A DNA stretch of 64,000 bases, taken from Kroppenstedtia guangzhouensis. GTDB taxonomy: Bacteria; Bacillota; Bacilli; Thermoactinomycetales; DSM-45169. The stretch covers positions 353,072 to 417,071 of the forward strand of contig NZ_BMEX01000003.1 of assembly GCF_014637345.1 (NCBI RefSeq), read 5' to 3'. Below are positions 51,441-60,237 of the stretch, one piece after another. A program made the translations under genes and the position numbers. Every line of letters starts with the position of its first letter. Position 1 is the stretch's first letter. The notes under the pieces are model-generated. The model saw nothing but the letters and a program-made list of their open reading frames with translations, made no database searches and was not told where the DNA came from.

Positions 51441-52109
51441 ATGCCGGTTTTACCTGCAAATCTCCGGCTCTATTTTGTGATGGGGAGCCAGGACTGCAAG
51501 GGGCGGGATCCGGTTTGGGTATTGCGGGAAGCGATCCATGGCGGCATCACCATGTTTCAATTCCGGGAAAAAAAATCATCTCTTACCCTTTCCCAAAGAG
51601 TATTCCTCGGTAAAAAACTGCGGGATGTCTGTGCCCGGCAGGGGATTCCCTTCATTGTAAATGACCGCACTGACCTGGCCATGGTATTGGACGCCGACGG
51701 TGTCCATGTAGGCCAGGAGGATCTGCCTGCCGTTCAAGTACGCCGCCTGTTGGGACCCGAGCCCGTGCTCGGCGTTTCCTGCAGCAATCCGGAAGAAGCG
51801 GACAAGGCAACCCAGGCCGGCGCCGATTATATTGGAGTCGGCTCCATGTATGCCACCCGTTCCAAACCGGATGCCGGTGAACCGATCGGGCCCTCCGGTA
51901 TCCGTCGAATTGCCCAAATGGACAACTCCCCTCTTCCCATCGTCGGGATCGGCGGCATTCATCGCCACAATGCCAAAGCCGTGATCCAGGCCGGAGCGGA
52001 AGGAGTCGCAGTCATCTCCGCGATTGCCGGAGCCTCTTCCCCCCGTCGGGCGGCAGCGGAACTGAGAGAAACAGTGGAGCGAACCCTTATGGAACAACAG
52101 GCCATCTAA
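51441..52109 (+). CDS. thiE: Thiamine-phosphate synthase
   Basis: 222 aa TIM barrel that joins HMP-PP with thiazole phosphate. Motifs: GITMFQFREKKSS (substrate Arg/Lys), FIVNDRTDLAMVLDADGVHVGQEDLP, IGVGSMYATRSKPDA and IVGIGGIHRHNAKAVIQAGAEGVAVISAI (seen in two parts). AAGGGGAG precedes the ATG. Co-transcribed with thiD at a 55-base gap; thiM and the thiazole genes are not here. Confidence 0.93.
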   Translation: MPVLPANLRLYFVMGSQDCKGRDPVWVLREAIHGGITMFQFREKKSSLTLSQRVFLGKKLRDVCARQGIPFIVNDRTDLAMVLDADGVHVGQEDLPAVQVRRLLGPEPVLGVSCSNPEEADKATQAGADYIGVGSMYATRSKPDAGEPIGPSGIRRIAQMDNSPLPIVGIGGIHRHNAKAVIQAGAEGVAVISAIAGASSPRRAAAELRETVERTLMEQQAI

Positions 52110-52236
52110 CGGAAAAAACTGGATCGTACTCACCGTCGAAAAATACCTCCTGTACTGAAATGTCGTGAAACAGTACCGGGGGAATGGACAATGATCAACC
52201 AGCGCAACCACTCGTTAAAAACGCACGAAATTACAG

Positions 52237-52266
52237 AGAAAAAAAGGCCGGGAATGATTCCCGGCT
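52237..52266 (-). terminator. Terminator after pyc
   Basis: GCCGGGAAT-C-ATTCCCGGC followed by CTTTTTTTC on the minus strand. Confidence 0.9.
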
Positions 52267-52303
52267 TTTCTTCAACGGTGATTTGTTTGTGATCCCCGGA
52301 GGG

Positions 52304-55300
52304 TCAAGATCTCTTTTCGAGCTCGATCAGCAGATCCCCGCTTTCAATTGCATCCCCTGCCTTTGCATGAACTGCTTTTATCACTCCAGATAATGGAGAT
52401 TGCACCGTCGTCTCCATCTTCATCGCTTCGGTGACGATCAAGTCCTCCCCTTTTTCCACTTCATTGCCGGGCTCCACCATCACTTTCAGCACTTTCCCCG
52501 GCATGGAGGCACCAATCTGTTCCTCATCGGAAGGATCCGCTTTACGGCGCACTTCCACGGAAACTTCGGCGGACCGGTCAAAGATCGTGACTTGCCGCGG
52601 TTGTCCGTTCAATTCAAAGTATACGATGCGATTCCCCTCGGGACTGAGAGAGCCGATGGACATCAATTTCACAATCAAGGTCTTTCCCTGCTCGATCTCC
52701 ACTGCCACTTCTTCTCCCGGCCGAAGCCCATAGAAAAAAGTGGGGGTATCCAAAGCAGAGATCCGTCCGTATTCATTGGATATCTTCTCTTTCTCCAAAA
52801 AGACCCGGGGATACATGATATAGGACATCACATCGGTCCGTGTCACCGGACGGCCGACTTTTTCCTCCAGTTCCTTTTCCACTTTTTCAAAGTCCACCGC
52901 TGGCAACCTTTCCCCAGGACGATGGGTAAAGCTTTCCCGCCCCTTGAGAATGATCCGCTGCAATTTTTCAGGGAAACCGCCGGGGGGCTGTCCGAGATAC
53001 CCCTGGAAGAAGCGGACGACAGATTCGGGAAAGTCGAGGCGCTCTCCCCTTTCATAGACATCTGCTACCGTCAGGTTGTTCTGAACCATGAACAAGGCCA
53101 GATCTCCAACCACTTTGGAGGAGGGGGTCACTTTGACGATATCCCCAAACATCTGATTGACGATACGGTAGGCCTCTTTCACTTCATCCCACCGATCCCC
53201 GAGGCCGACCGCTTTCGCCTGTTGATGGAGGTTGGTGTACTGCCCGCCGGGCATCTCATGCTTGTAAATTTCGGTGGTCGTCGATTTCATCCCGCTTTCA
53301 AAACCAGCATAAAAAGGACGGACATCTTCCCAGTAATGGGCCAATTGTTGCAGATGATCCAGATCCAACCCCGTCTCTCTATCCCTGCCTTCCAGAGAGG
53401 CTACCAGGCCGTCCAGACTGGGCTGGGAGGTCAACCCGGACATGGGACTCAATGCGGCATCGACGATATCCACGCCTGCCTCATAAGCTTTCAGCAAGGT
53501 GGCCAATTGATTGCCGCTAGTATCGTGGGTGTGAAGGTGGATAGGAAGTCCCACTTCCTGTTTGAGGGTCCGGATCAACTCATAGGCGGCATAGGGTTTC
53601 AGAAGTCCGGCCATATCCTTGATGGCCAAAATGTGGGCCCCCATCCGCTCCAGCTCTTTCGCAAGGTTTACATAGTATTGAAGGCTGTATTTATCCCGTT
53701 TCGGATCCAGGATATCCCCGGTGTAACAGATGGCCGCTTCAGCCACCTTGCCGGATTCCCGGACGGCATCGATCGCCACCTGCATCCCCGGGGTCCAGTT
53801 CAAGCTGTCAAAGATGCGGAAAACATCGATCCCGGCATCGGCGGAGAGTCGGACGAACTCTTGAATCACATTATCCGGGTAGTTGGTATAACCGACAGCA
53901 TTGGCCCCGCGCAGCAGCATCTGGAACAGGAGATTGGGAATCCTTTCCCTGAGGCTTGTCAACCGCTCCCAGGGATCCTCATTGAGAAAACGCATACTGG
54001 TGTCAAAGGTGGCGCCGCCCCACATCTCCAGGGAGAAAAGACCGGAAGCCAGTTGACTGGTCGCCTCGGAGATCCGCAACAGGTCATGGGTTCTCACCCG
54101 GGTGGCAAAGAGAGATTGGTGTGCATCCCGAAAGGTGGTGTCCGTGAGCAACAACCGACGTTGCCCCCGAATCCATTCCACCAAACCCTCCGGTCCCTGA
54201 TCCTCCAAAACTTGCTTCGTCCCCTCAAGGGAAGACCGTTGTTGGGAAAGATCGGGAACCCGGGGGGATGAGAAGGAAGGTTTTTCTCCCTTGGGCAAAC
54301 CGGGATGTCCGTTCACCACCGTCTCCCCGATGTAGTTCAGCAGTTTGGTCCCCCGGTCACGCATCGACGGATAAGCAAAGAGTTCCTGTCTGCGGTCGAT
54401 AAAAGTGGTGTCATAATCTCCGGAAAGGAAATCGGGATGTTGGACGACGTTTTCCAAAAATGGAATATTCGTTTTCACACCCCGGATGCGAAACTCCCGC
54501 AACGTGCGCAACATCTTGTTGGCAGCCTGTTGAAAGCTGAGAGCCCAGGAGGACACTTTGACCAGAAGTGAATCATAGTGAGGGGTGATGTTGGACCCCA
54601 GATAGGCGTTTCCCACATCAAGCCGAATCCCGAAGCCGCCACCGGAACGATAGGCGAGCAAACGGCCGGTGTCCGGCAAAAAGTTTTGTGCGGGATCCTC
54701 AGTGGTGACCCGGCACTGGATGGCATAACCGTGGGTGGTGATCTCCTCCTGCGGCGGGATGCCCACCTCCGAGGAATCAAGAGTATACCCCTCGGCGATG
54801 CGAATTTGTGACTGGACGATGTCAATCCCGGTGATCATCTCGGTGATCGTATGCTCCACCTGGACCCGGGGGTTCACCTCGATAAAATAAAATCGATGAT
54901 CCGGCGTCACCAAAAATTCCACCGTCCCCGCATTGGTGTAACCGGCAGTTGTCATCAGCTGCAGGGCCGCTTCACAGATCCGGTTCCGCAATTCCTCCGG
55001 CAGGGAAACACTGGGGGCAACTTCCACCACCTTCTGATGTCGCCGTTGGATCGAACAGTCCCGTTCAAAGAGATGAACCATATTCCCCTGTTTGTCCGCA
55101 AGGATCTGCACTTCGATATGCCGGGGATTCTCCAGGTATTTTTCAATATAAACCTCTGCATTTCCAAAGGCGGACTTCGCTTCGGAACGGGCCCGGTCCA
55201 TAGCTTCCTCCAGTTCCTCCGGACCGCGGACGATTCGCATCCCCCGCCCGCCTCCGCCGGAAGCAGCCTTAATGATCACCGGGTAACCGTGCGTCTCCCC

Positions 55301-55750
55301 GAACCGGATGGCTTCCGCCAATGAATCGACAGGCTCCGTAGTGCCAGGGATCACCGGGATTCCCGCTTTTACTGCCATCTCCCTCGCATCCACTTTATCC
55401 CCGAACATCCGGATCTGTTCCGGCGAAGGTCCGATAAAAACGATCCCCTCTTCCCGGCACCGGTTGGCAAACTCCGCATTTTCGGACAAAAATCCATATC
55501 CGGGATGAATCGCATCCACGTCATGACGCTTGGCGATTTCGATGATCCCTTCCATATCCAGATATGCTTCGATCGGGCCTTTCCCTTCCCCGATCAGATA
55601 AGATTCATCCGCTTTGAAACGGTGGAAGGCTGTCATATCCTCAGTGGAATAGAGAGCAACCGTCCGAATGCCCAATTCTGTACAGGCTCGAAAAATACGA
55701 ATGGCGATTTCACCACGGTTGGCAACCAGTACTTTGTTGAACTTCCTCAT
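52304..55750 (-). CDS. pyc: Pyruvate carboxylase
   Basis: 1148 aa from the ATG at 55750 (GGGGAGGG ahead), the same length as B. subtilis PycA. Biotin carboxylase domain (~1-450: KVLVANRGEIAIRIFRAC, VIIKAASGGGGRGMRIV, FIEVNPRVQVEHTITEM), carboxyltransferase domain (~530-800: LLLTDTTFRDAHQSLFATRV, LHTHDTSGNQLATLL with metal-binding His), the allosteric/PYC_OADA region with PGGQYTNL, and a C-terminal biotinyl domain with VTEAMKMETTVQSP, where the first Lys of MKM carries biotin. Makes oxaloacetate from pyruvate and bicarbonate. Confidence 0.97.
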   Translation of the reverse strand: MRKFNKVLVANRGEIAIRIFRACTELGIRTVALYSTEDMTAFHRFKADESYLIGEGKGPIEAYLDMEGIIEIAKRHDVDAIHPGYGFLSENAEFANRCREEGIVFIGPSPEQIRMFGDKVDAREMAVKAGIPVIPGTTEPVDSLAEAIRFGETHGYPVIIKAASGGGGRGMRIVRGPEELEEAMDRARSEAKSAFGNAEVYIEKYLENPRHIEVQILADKQGNMVHLFERDCSIQRRHQKVVEVAPSVSLPEELRNRICEAALQLMTTAGYTNAGTVEFLVTPDHRFYFIEVNPRVQVEHTITEMITGIDIVQSQIRIAEGYTLDSSEVGIPPQEEITTHGYAIQCRVTTEDPAQNFLPDTGRLLAYRSGGGFGIRLDVGNAYLGSNITPHYDSLLVKVSSWALSFQQAANKMLRTLREFRIRGVKTNIPFLENVVQHPDFLSGDYDTTFIDRRQELFAYPSMRDRGTKLLNYIGETVVNGHPGLPKGEKPSFSSPRVPDLSQQRSSLEGTKQVLEDQGPEGLVEWIRGQRRLLLTDTTFRDAHQSLFATRVRTHDLLRISEATSQLASGLFSLEMWGGATFDTSMRFLNEDPWERLTSLRERIPNLLFQMLLRGANAVGYTNYPDNVIQEFVRLSADAGIDVFRIFDSLNWTPGMQVAIDAVRESGKVAEAAICYTGDILDPKRDKYSLQYYVNLAKELERMGAHILAIKDMAGLLKPYAAYELIRTLKQEVGLPIHLHTHDTSGNQLATLLKAYEAGVDIVDAALSPMSGLTSQPSLDGLVASLEGRDRETGLDLDHLQQLAHYWEDVRPFYAGFESGMKSTTTEIYKHEMPGGQYTNLHQQAKAVGLGDRWDEVKEAYRIVNQMFGDIVKVTPSSKVVGDLALFMVQNNLTVADVYERGERLDFPESVVRFFQGYLGQPPGGFPEKLQRIILKGRESFTHRPGERLPAVDFEKVEKELEEKVGRPVTRTDVMSYIMYPRVFLEKEKISNEYGRISALDTPTFFYGLRPGEEVAVEIEQGKTLIVKLMSIGSLSPEGNRIVYFELNGQPRQVTIFDRSAEVSVEVRRKADPSDEEQIGASMPGKVLKVMVEPGNEVEKGEDLIVTEAMKMETTVQSPLSGVIKAVHAKAGDAIESGDLLIELEKRS

Positions 55751-55885
55751 GAATCGTTTCCCTCCCCTTCCCTGATCGGTAAACAGAATCCTTCGGAATC
55801 CGGCCTGCGGGAACAAGGAATGATCCAATCCTGTCTTCGCCGGATCCTCACAGCAGCATCGGTTCTTGCTTACGTGAAAGTTTAC

Positions 55886-55914
55886 AATATACTTTCCCCT
55901 GAATAAAGATGCAA
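55886..55914 (-). promoter_or_regulatory. Promoter of pyc
   Basis: Minus-strand TTGCAT (55909-55914) and TATATT (55886-55891), 17 bases apart; leader about 130 bases. Confidence 0.6.
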
Positions 55915-55917
55915 TCT

Positions 55918-55945
55918 TTAAAAAACCATTCCTTTTTCCGGGAAT
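55918..55945 (-). terminator. Terminator after the enoyl-CoA hydratase gene
   Basis: CATTCC and GGAATG flank CGGAAAAA; GTTTTTTAAAG follows on the minus strand. It overlaps the pyc promoter zone. Confidence 0.65.
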
Positions 55946-55990
55946 GTGGAGGGGCATTCCGCCATTTTCAGATTTTCCGATTTTCCCCAG

Positions 55991-56773
55991 TTACCGTCCC
56001 TTGAATTTCGGTACACGCTTTTCGAAGAAAGCGGCCACTCCCTCGCGATGATCGGCGCTCCTGCCACAGACGGTCTGCTCCCTGGCCTCCGCCTCCAACA
56101 GGGTGGGAAGATCATTTTCAAAACTCTTCAAGAAATTGCGCTTCATTCCCGCAAGTGCACCTGTGGGCGCCTGCGCCAACCGCCGGGCATATTCCTCCAC
56201 CGCCGTATCCAACTCCTCCGCCGGAACCACCCGGTTCACCAACCCCATCGTGTAAGCCTCCTCAGCCCCCAACTTCCTCCCTGTCATCGCCAGTTCCAGT
56301 GCCCGGCTGTAGCCTACGATGCGCGGCAGAAAGAAGGTGGCCCCTGCATCCGGCACCAAACCGATATTGACGAAAGCCATACTGAGAGAAGCGTTATCTG
56401 CGGCAATCCGGAAATCACAAGCCAGAGCCACGCTTAAGCCGGCACCGAAAGCCGGACCTTGCAGAGCGGCCACGATGGGCTTGTCCGCCTCCACCATCCG
56501 CATCAGGAGCAGGTTGTAAGTCTCCTGCAAAATCTTTCCGTAATCCGCCTCCTCCCCGAATTCCCGACTGACACTGAGATCGGCTCCGGAGCTGAAGCCC
56601 TTGCCGCTTCCCTTCAGGACGATACAACGCACCTCCTGATCTGTAACAGCTTGATCCATGGCTTGAATCGCTTCTTCATGCATCTTCATATTAAAGGCAT
56701 TAAACGCCTTTGGCCGGTTAAAAGTGATTGTTGCCACTCCACCCCGGGTCTCATACAAGATGGTTTCAAACAT
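55991..56773 (-). CDS. Enoyl-CoA hydratase/isomerase
   Basis: 260 aa from the ATG at 56773 (AAAGGG eight bases ahead). Crotonase fold: TITFNRPKAFNAFNMKMHEE, oxyanion-hole segments GSGKGFSSGADLS and PAFGAGLSVALACDFRIAAD, and GLVPDAGATFFLPRIVG. The position usually holding the second catalytic Glu falls in LVPDAGAT, with Asp rather than Glu; the first catalytic Glu position in GAGLSVALACD is not Glu either. Such changes are typical of PaaG/isomerase-like members, so hydratase activity is not certain. It could replace the fadB missing from the fad operon, but no FadR box is seen upstream. Confidence 0.85.
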   Translation of the reverse strand: MFETILYETRGGVATITFNRPKAFNAFNMKMHEEAIQAMDQAVTDQEVRCIVLKGSGKGFSSGADLSVSREFGEEADYGKILQETYNLLLMRMVEADKPIVAALQGPAFGAGLSVALACDFRIAADNASLSMAFVNIGLVPDAGATFFLPRIVGYSRALELAMTGRKLGAEEAYTMGLVNRVVPAEELDTAVEEYARRLAQAPTGALAGMKRNFLKSFENDLPTLLEAEAREQTVCGRSADHREGVAAFFEKRVPKFKGR

Positions 56774-56904
56774 TTGCTGCACCCTTTCTGTGATTTTTTC
56801 AGTGACATCTGTCCCTTCGCCACACTCTTATCCATAATACAAAAATCATGCCACTCTTTGCAAAAATGGATCAAGAGATTCCCTGATGGCGGGCGATCTG
56901 CCTG

Positions 56905-56942
56905 AAGAGCCACAGTCACTCAACAGAATGACTGTGGCTCTT
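56905..56942. terminator. Strong hairpin after the GrdB-like selenoprotein gene
   Basis: AAGAGCCACAGTCA pairs perfectly with TGACTGTGGCTCTT, 14 bp, ten-base loop. It is five bases past the stop of the minus-strand gene; T-tracts are short. Confidence 0.7.
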
Positions 56943-56947
56943 GATTA

Positions 56948-57769
56948 TCATCCAGTGGTTTTCCCCGTGATCATCTCCCCTTTTTTCGCCTGAACCAAAG
57001 CATCCAGACACTGTTTCAGTGCATCCAGCTGTTCTTCTTTTCGGTTGGGTCGACCGATCGGGTTGCCCAGTTTGCGGGGAAAATAGATGGACCTCGGCAC
57101 ACCCAAAGCCTGGGTGGTCTCCGGCAACAGAGTGACTGTGATCGTGGAAATTCCCCTTTTCTCCAACTCCAGTGCAATCAGTCCCACGGACCGATGACAA
57201 TGCCCTCAGCCAGGGGTTAAAATCGCCAAATCCACCTGATCATTCACCAAGATCCCGGCTGCTTCCGGAGCCGTTTCATTCACCAACCGCTTTGGATCGG
57301 AGATCCCCCCCTGAAAACTGACATGACGGGGAGCCACACTGCCGATGGTTTCTTCCTGTTGAAGGCGGTGGAGTGTAGCCAGGGGAAACATCACTTCCAA
57401 ATCCATCTTTGCATCGCTGTGATCATAAAAGAGATGACTGATAACGATCTCCTCCGGGGTGGAATTTGCCGGTATGATCCGGTAGGAACAGTCCCCGGCT
57501 GCATCGTTCAGGTCAAATGGGGTATGACTTTTCAGAATCACCCCGCCGGTAGACACCAGAGCCACGCGACTTTCCGAAACCGGTTTGTTCAATGGTGTCC
57601 AGGGGATGTCGCCGCTCCATTCTCTGCTCATCTTCACATGCAGGCGATCATAAAAGCGGGAGAAGCGGGGGGATTTCTCCATCAAACCGTTAACCCACCT
57701 TGAACGGGCCATCTTTCCCATCATTCTTTTGCCAAAAGCGACTTTTGAGGAGGATGGGATGTCATTCAT
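56948..57769 (-). CDS. GrdB-family selenoprotein (in-frame TGA = Sec188)
   Basis: A frame starting at ATG 57769 (AAGGAG eight bases ahead) stops at TGA 57206-57208, and the same frame runs on to 56948. Read through, it is 273 aa: IPWTPLNKPVSESRVALVSTGG (~65), FYDHSDAKMDLEVMFPLATL, IGSVAPRHVSFQGGI, then DLAILTPG-U-GHCHRSVGLIALELEKRGI. This matches the glycine/sarcosine/betaine reductase selenoprotein B family, whose redox motif here is Sec188-x-x-Cys191. Family relatives have U or C at this position. A hairpin ATCGGTCC-GTG-GGACTGAT follows, its loop 19 bases after the TGA and beginning with G. No grdA/grdE/grdC partner is adjacent, so it is probably a stand-alone redox member of the family and not part of a classical glycine reductase. 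Confidence 0.88.
57179..57208 (-). promoter_or_regulatory. Candidate bacterial SECIS element of the GrdB-like gene
   Basis: Starting at the TGA (57206-57208), ten bases lead into an 8-bp perfect stem ATCGGTCC/GGACTGAT (one G-U pair) closed by the loop GTG. The G in first loop position and the 19-base distance fit the bSECIS model well. Confidence 0.78.
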
Positions 57770-57802
57770 AGAATCAACTCCTTTTGCAACTAATTTTATC
57801 AA

Positions 57803-58082
57803 ACGGATCGTTTTGCTCCACCTCCCTGTGTGTAAATATTTTGAACAAGGCCTCTCCCGAAAACATTTCCCGGTAACCTCGTGGGGTTCCCGAAGGCATA
57901 AAAAAAAGCCATCGTCTCTGGTATGATCACTTCTACAACCGTGAACGCTTTCAAAACCGGTTAAATTACTTGAACCCGGTGAGTACCGGGCTCGGGCAGC
58001 TTAATATTTGTGGCTTGTTTTAATGTATTGTCTACGTGACAGGGCTAAGATCAGCCCGGAGCAGGGGCTATTTCCCATGTTT
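57803..58082. other. Intergenic region without a recognised gene
   Basis: About 280 bases between the GrdB-like and DJ-1-like genes, both on the minus strand. AGCCC/GGGCT and CCCGG/CCGGG short inverted repeats are present and may end the DJ-1-like transcript. No conserved RNA motif was recognised. Confidence 0.4.
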
Positions 58083-58634
58083 TCACTTGCTCAACAGTTT
58101 CAGAAACTCTTTCATGAACCCGGGCAGATCCGGCCAGGCGTGACCGGATACCAAATTTCCTTCCACGTGCAGATTTTTGTCGATGTATTTGGCGCCGGCC
58201 CGCTCCACCTCTGGGCGGCAGGTGGTGAATGCGGTCATCTCCCTCCCCTGGACCGCCTCCGGAACCACATCAAATACCAAAGCCGCGTGGCAGATCGCAC
58301 CCACAGGCTTGTTTGCCGTGAAGAAATGGGTGACGATCTCCGGCACCTTCTCATGCATCCGGATATGTTCCGGTGCACGCCCTCCGGGAATGACCAGACC
58401 GTCAAACTCAGCCGGATTCACCTCCGCAAAAGATGCATCGGCGTCCAGGCCATAAGCGAACTTCTCTGTAAAGGTCTCCATGTGAGGTTCAAAATCATGC
58501 ACCACGGTCTGTAATTTTTTCTTCTTGGGCGCTGCGATGGTAACCTCGTGTCCTTCTTCCAACAACCGATAGTAGGGATAGTAGACTTCCAGGGCTTCCA
58601 CCGCATCACCGGTCAGGATCAAAACCTTTGCCAT
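58083..58634 (-). CDS. DJ-1/PfpI-family protein
   Basis: 183 aa from the ATG at 58634 with GAGGAGG ahead. Flavodoxin-like glutaminase fold: MAKVLILTGDAVEALEVYYP, FDGLVIPGGRAPEHIRMHEKV and the nucleophile elbow PVGAICHAALVF with the reactive Cys; the neighbouring Glu is in DAVEALE. C-terminal NLVSGHAWPDLPGFMKEFLKLL completes it. Members are proteases, glyoxalases or stress chaperones; the role here is unresolved. No partner gene on the same transcript is evident apart from the selenoprotein gene downstream. Confidence 0.88.
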   Translation of the reverse strand: MAKVLILTGDAVEALEVYYPYYRLLEEGHEVTIAAPKKKKLQTVVHDFEPHMETFTEKFAYGLDADASFAEVNPAEFDGLVIPGGRAPEHIRMHEKVPEIVTHFFTANKPVGAICHAALVFDVVPEAVQGREMTAFTTCRPEVERAGAKYIDKNLHVEGNLVSGHAWPDLPGFMKEFLKLLSK

Positions 58635-58755
58635 GGGGTGGCCTCCTCTTTTTTTGATGGTGTCAAATATATTTATATCCTTCCCGCAGGGGAACAAAAC
58701 TGATTTTTAGTGCCTTCAAAGAATGAACTTTGCTAAGATGGGATCAGATATAAAA

Positions 58756-58840
58756 AGAGGGGTGCATTCCGATGTAATCCAGGAACTCACCAACAACATC
58801 ATAGAAGAAGGTGATCCCGCGATGAGGAATGCACACCTCT
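58756..58840 (+). promoter_or_regulatory. Long inverted repeat spanning the start of the MFS gene
   Basis: AGAGGGGTGCATTCC (58756-58770) and GGAATGCACACCTCT (58826-58840) match at 14 of 15 positions as inverted arms. The right arm covers codons 2-7 of the MFS gene, next to its ATG at 58822. In mRNA the hairpin could hide the start; as DNA it could be an operator. Confidence 0.55.
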
Positions 58841-60063
58841 CCTTCCGTCTGTTGTGGTTGAGCCAAGCCTTGGCCAATCTGGCGGACGCCTATTACATCA
58901 TGGCTTTGGTGACCCTGTTGTACAAAGCCACAGGATCTGCCGCCTATGCTTCTACCATGCCTTTGCTCCGGGTGACTTCCCAGATGATCAGCGGTCTGTT
59001 GGCACCGTGGTTGCTGGACCGGTTTTCCCTGAAATCCATCCTGGTGGCATCCCAGACGGGACAAACATTGCTATTGGCAGCCCTCACATTTTATGCTCCC
59101 CTTCTGTGGGAGGGAGGATTTGCGATTGGATTTGCCCTCGTGTTTGCCATCTCTTTTCTGGACGGTTGGACCGTTCCGGCGCGAAATGCACTGGTTCCCC
59201 GGCTGGTGAAAAGGGATCGGCTGGTTCGGGCCAACAGCCTGATCTCCACCACGGACCAGATCGTTCTGTTGGCGGGATGGTCCACAGGTGGGATCTTGGT
59301 GGCCTGGCTTGGAGCGGAGGCCACCCTGTGGATCAACCTGACACTGTTTGCTCTTTCTTCTGTCGCCATATGGTTTCTGAGGGATCCATTTCAGGGAGAA
59401 AAACCGACGGGGGCGGCAACCGGGACCGTTTCCCGACGTGGGAGAATGTCGGAGGGGTGGGCGATGATCTGGAATCATCCCCTCCTCCGCCGCGTCACAC
59501 TGATGGATCTCACGGAAATGTTCGCCGGAGTCATCTGGATTGCAGCGATCAGCATGGTCTTCGTCACGGAAGTACTTCATCAAAGCACAGAGTGGTTCGG
59601 GTATATCAACGCCGGTTACTACCTGGGAACTCTCCTCGGCGGGATCCTGATCCTCCGATTGTCTGATCGAGTGCAACAACGACTGATTCCGGCAATGATC
59701 ACCGGTTCCGTGATTAATTGCTTGTTGACTTTACTGTTCACTTCAATCCCCTTCGCACCTTTTGCCTTGTTTCTGTCCGTATTGATGGGGCCTTTTTATC
59801 AATTACGAGATATCGCCCAACGGTCCCTTCTTCAGGAAACTGTCGATAACCGTTCTCTTCCCAAGGTGTTCGCCGCCCACGGAACCTTGATGTACGGAGC
59901 CTTCGGCCTTTCCGTCAGCATCGCGGGCATCCTTGCCGATGCCTTCGGTGTTCGCACCGTCTATTATGGAGCAGCCGTACTTCTGGGAATCTCCACCTGG
60001 ATCGGATGGAGCCTCCGACGAAGTCGGGAGCCCCATTGCACCATGAAACAGGAAATTTCGTGA
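58822..60063 (+). CDS. MFS transporter
   Basis: 413 aa from the ATG at 58822 (AGAAGGTGATC ahead); an in-frame ATG at 58723 would add 33 polar residues that do not fit the family. About twelve helices in two halves, with the central loop around residues 195-215 (EKPTGAATGTVSRRGRMSEG). Features common to MFS_3-type exporters include WLSQALANLADAYYIMALVT in helix 1 and SFLDGWTVPARNALVPRLVKRDRLVRANSL after helix 5. Likely drug or metabolite efflux; substrate unknown. See the inverted repeat over its start. Confidence 0.88.
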   Translation: MRNAHLSFRLLWLSQALANLADAYYIMALVTLLYKATGSAAYASTMPLLRVTSQMISGLLAPWLLDRFSLKSILVASQTGQTLLLAALTFYAPLLWEGGFAIGFALVFAISFLDGWTVPARNALVPRLVKRDRLVRANSLISTTDQIVLLAGWSTGGILVAWLGAEATLWINLTLFALSSVAIWFLRDPFQGEKPTGAATGTVSRRGRMSEGWAMIWNHPLLRRVTLMDLTEMFAGVIWIAAISMVFVTEVLHQSTEWFGYINAGYYLGTLLGGILILRLSDRVQQRLIPAMITGSVINCLLTLLFTSIPFAPFALFLSVLMGPFYQLRDIAQRSLLQETVDNRSLPKVFAAHGTLMYGAFGLSVSIAGILADAFGVRTVYYGAAVLLGISTWIGWSLRRSREPHCTMKQEIS

Positions 60064-60237
60064 GGCCTTGGTCTGATAGCCGGAGTTTTGGTTATGGCCC
60101 CGCCACACAGGCGGGGCTATGGAGCGATCTTTTCCCGATGCCCCATAGGGAAAGGTCGCTCAGCTTTTTTGGGAACCTTGGATTTGTGACTGTTTCAGAT
60201 CCATCATTCTGAAAAACCCATGTAAGACGAAGAAGGC

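Noticed and set aside
52400..54271. 623-aa plus-strand ORF opposite pyc
   Set aside because: Antisense shadow of the carboxylase gene; no domain is recognisable and there is no ribosome site.
52304..55957. 1217-aa pyruvate carboxylase with a 69-residue extension
   Set aside because: The extension covers the promoter and leader. The ATG at 55750 has a good ribosome site and matches the 1148-aa family length.
57206..57802. Two separate genes or a pseudogene at the GrdB-like locus
   Set aside because: Both halves are in one frame, the break falls exactly on the family's Sec/Cys position, and a SECIS-like hairpin follows.
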